Source: Xanthobacteraceae bacterium
GTDB taxonomy: Bacteria; Pseudomonadota; Alphaproteobacteria; Rhizobiales; Xanthobacteraceae
Direction of reading: 5' to 3'
Length of the DNA: 6,501 bases
Assembly (NCBI GenBank): GCA_030043175.1
Contig: JASHYD010000904.1
Span: 1-6,501 of the forward strand
Numbering within the stretch: the stretch's first letter is position 1; each line of letters begins with the position of its first letter. The position numbers and the translations under genes are program-made. The notes beneath the pieces are model-generated. The model did no database searches, was not told the DNA's origin, and saw nothing but the letters and a program-made list of their open reading frames with translations. Below are positions 5,211-6,501 of this stretch, piece after piece.

Positions 5211-6080
5211 TTATTTTCCCACGGATTTGAAATATCGCAAATCCGGAGGCTGTTGTCCTTTCTTTGTCGGCATCAAAAAGCCTTCTGCGTTCACCCAGTA
5301 ACCTTCCTTGCCAATGCGAACGAGGGAGTTGTTCTCCGAACAGTGATTAATGTGCCAAATCGGCGCCGGATTAGACTCGCGAGCGTATGTCTTGGTGACG
5401 ATCCACGGGCGGGTCAACGCATGGTCGGTCGTCGTAATTTCGTTGTGCAGCGTATTTTTGTCCGCCTTGTCGAGGTAGATTCGCTCCTTGACGATGGTTT
5501 GATTGTCGTCGTGCAGGCGGATGCCGCTATTCTCGAACGTGCGCGGACCCCTAAAGCCACGCGTTTCGACTTCAAGCGTAGTATACTTGCCACCTGCGTC
5601 TTCATCGACCCATCTACCGATGGAAAGACCCTCAAAAGAGGGTTCGAACTCCGTGGGCCATTCACGTCCGTCAGTGAAAATGCGTCGTGGTTCGGTGTTG
5701 TCCTGCAAAATGTAGGTCGTCTTCGGCGTGATGATGATCTCCATCGGAAAAATGACCGTCATCATCCGCGGCATGCCTAGCGGTAGGCAATAGCCGAATC
5801 CGTCGTCGCCCTGGCCACCGGCGGCTTGGTCCGCGAGATTGGCTTCGAAACGGGTCTGATACTCAGGTGTCAGGGGGGCCTGCTGCTCAAGTCCCGGACC
5901 CTTGCTGGGGTCCCATTGCGGAGCCAGGGTCCCCGCCGTCTTCCATTGGCCGGACCAGTCTGGATATTTCGACAGGTCCTGCGCCTGTGCGCCCATGCCC
6001 GCGGCAACGCACAATGCTGCCGCTACCACGACTGAGCGGACCGAACTTTTGGAAGACATCGGCGCTAATTTGCTTTTCAT
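5211..6080 (-). CDS. Exported protein of unknown function with C-x-E-N motif
   Basis: This is a complete 289-residue protein. The ATG at 6078-6080 follows GGGAAG by four bases. A Sec signal peptide is clear: basic SSVR, then VVVAAALCVAAG, with likely cleavage after AQA (about residue 33). The mature protein is periplasmic or secreted and probably beta-rich. It has DLSKYPDWSGQW (35-46), APLTPEYQTRFEANLADQAA (68-87), PRRIFTDGREWP (131-142), SIGRWVDED (153-161), LEVETRGFRGPR (169-180), ALTRPWIVTKTY (221-232) and HCSENN (246-251). I recognise this pattern as a widespread uncharacterised exported family in soil Proteobacteria and Acidobacteria, but I know of no established function. Two cysteines remain after cleavage (98 and 247), so a disulfide is possible. 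A related gene lies 100 bp upstream on the same strand, suggesting co-transcription. Confidence 0.8.
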   Translation of the reverse strand: MKSKLAPMSSKSSVRSVVVAAALCVAAGMGAQAQDLSKYPDWSGQWKTAGTLAPQWDPSKGPGLEQQAPLTPEYQTRFEANLADQAAGGQGDDGFGYCLPLGMPRMMTVIFPMEIIITPKTTYILQDNTEPRRIFTDGREWPTEFEPSFEGLSIGRWVDEDAGGKYTTLEVETRGFRGPRTFENSGIRLHDDNQTIVKERIYLDKADKNTLHNEITTTDHALTRPWIVTKTYARESNPAPIWHINHCSENNSLVRIGKEGYWVNAEGFLMPTKKGQQPPDLRYFKSVGK

Positions 6081-6180
6081 GATGCTTCCCTTTCAACAAA
6101 TGGAAAAGATTGGGAGCCAACGACCGCGCTGGGCTGCGTTAGGGAGCATTTTCCCAGCTGGTCGCTGCCACCCGTGGTGT

Positions 6181-6501
6181 TCAAAAGTCGGGCTTGTCCG
6201 CTACGGGCATCGGGGCTTTCTTTGCAGGGTTGCGCCAATCGTACCCGCTGGCATTTTCAGCGCAGGTGATTTCTGGCCACTGCCCCATTGGAACCAACGG
6301 CGGGCAGTAGATCATGCTCGCCGACCAGGGAGACGTGAAAACGCCGTCATCTTCGACGGTGAATTCCACGTCCAACCCCTTGCCGTGATAATTGGGATCG
6401 CGCGCAATGCCATTGTCCACCATTTCAAGGTGGCTGTTGTCTTTTTCATTGCGTTCTTCGATCACTTTCGCGGCTTCATGATCGAGAAACCGATAGCGCT
6501 C
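6181..6501 (-). CDS. C-terminal part of a second exported-family protein (N-terminus outside window)
   Basis: The frame is open from the window edge to TGA at 6181-6183 and shows 106 residues starting ERYRFLDHEAAKV. A GTG at 6463-6465 is in frame but is clearly internal, because upstream codons continue the protein without a break. The visible part contains YHGKGLDVEFTVEDDGVFTS followed by PWSA, then QWPEITCAENASGYDW and the end PVADKPDF. The block E-F-T, D, T-PW, Y, W, C-x-E-N-x-S lines up with the corresponding C-terminal block of the next gene, so the two are related. Function is unknown. By analogy the missing N-terminus should carry a signal peptide. It is probably the first gene of a pair transcribed leftward. 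Confidence 0.75.
   Translation of the reverse strand, partial: ERYRFLDHEAAKVIEERNEKDNSHLEMVDNGIARDPNYHGKGLDVEFTVEDDGVFTSPWSASMIYCPPLVPMGQWPEITCAENASGYDWRNPAKKAPMPVADKPDF

Overview
The window looks like an accessory stretch of an alphaproteobacterial chromosome, most likely of the Bradyrhizobium type. This rests on the GC-rich sequence, GC-biased third codon positions, the style of the integrase remnant and the exported protein families. The genus is inferred, not shown.

Left part (1-1583, plus strand): the decayed edge of a mobile island. The 3' end of a small gene (1-99) overlaps the start of a tyrosine recombinase (80-970) broken by about six frameshifts and a stop codon. One of the frameshifts is a visible 10-bp tandem duplication. 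The recombinase stops before its nucleophile region and is joined to the C-terminal piece of an unrelated small protein (971-1124). A 123-codon ORF of unknown function follows (1212-1583).

Middle part (1751-4368, minus strand): a two-gene phosphate uptake cassette. The first gene is an MFS permease carrying the motifs of the phosphate:H+ symporter (PHS) family. It probably starts at a GTG behind a strong ribosome binding site. It is followed 47 bp later by a PstS-type periplasmic phosphate-binding protein. No pstC, pstA, pstB or phoU is present. Pairing a solute-binding protein with an MFS symporter instead of an ABC permease is the most interesting feature here. About 140-180 bp upstream lie an inverted repeat of the LysR T-N11-A form and a Pho-box-like pair of heptamers, both candidate operators.

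The interval 4549-5210 holds no convincing gene, but it contains a 9-bp inverted repeat around an 8-bp palindrome and a stem-loop next to the stop of the following gene.

Right part (5211-6501, minus strand): two tandem genes for related exported proteins of unknown function. The distal one is complete with a signal peptide. The proximal one runs off the window. Both share a C-terminal block with a T-PW element and a C-x-E-N motif.
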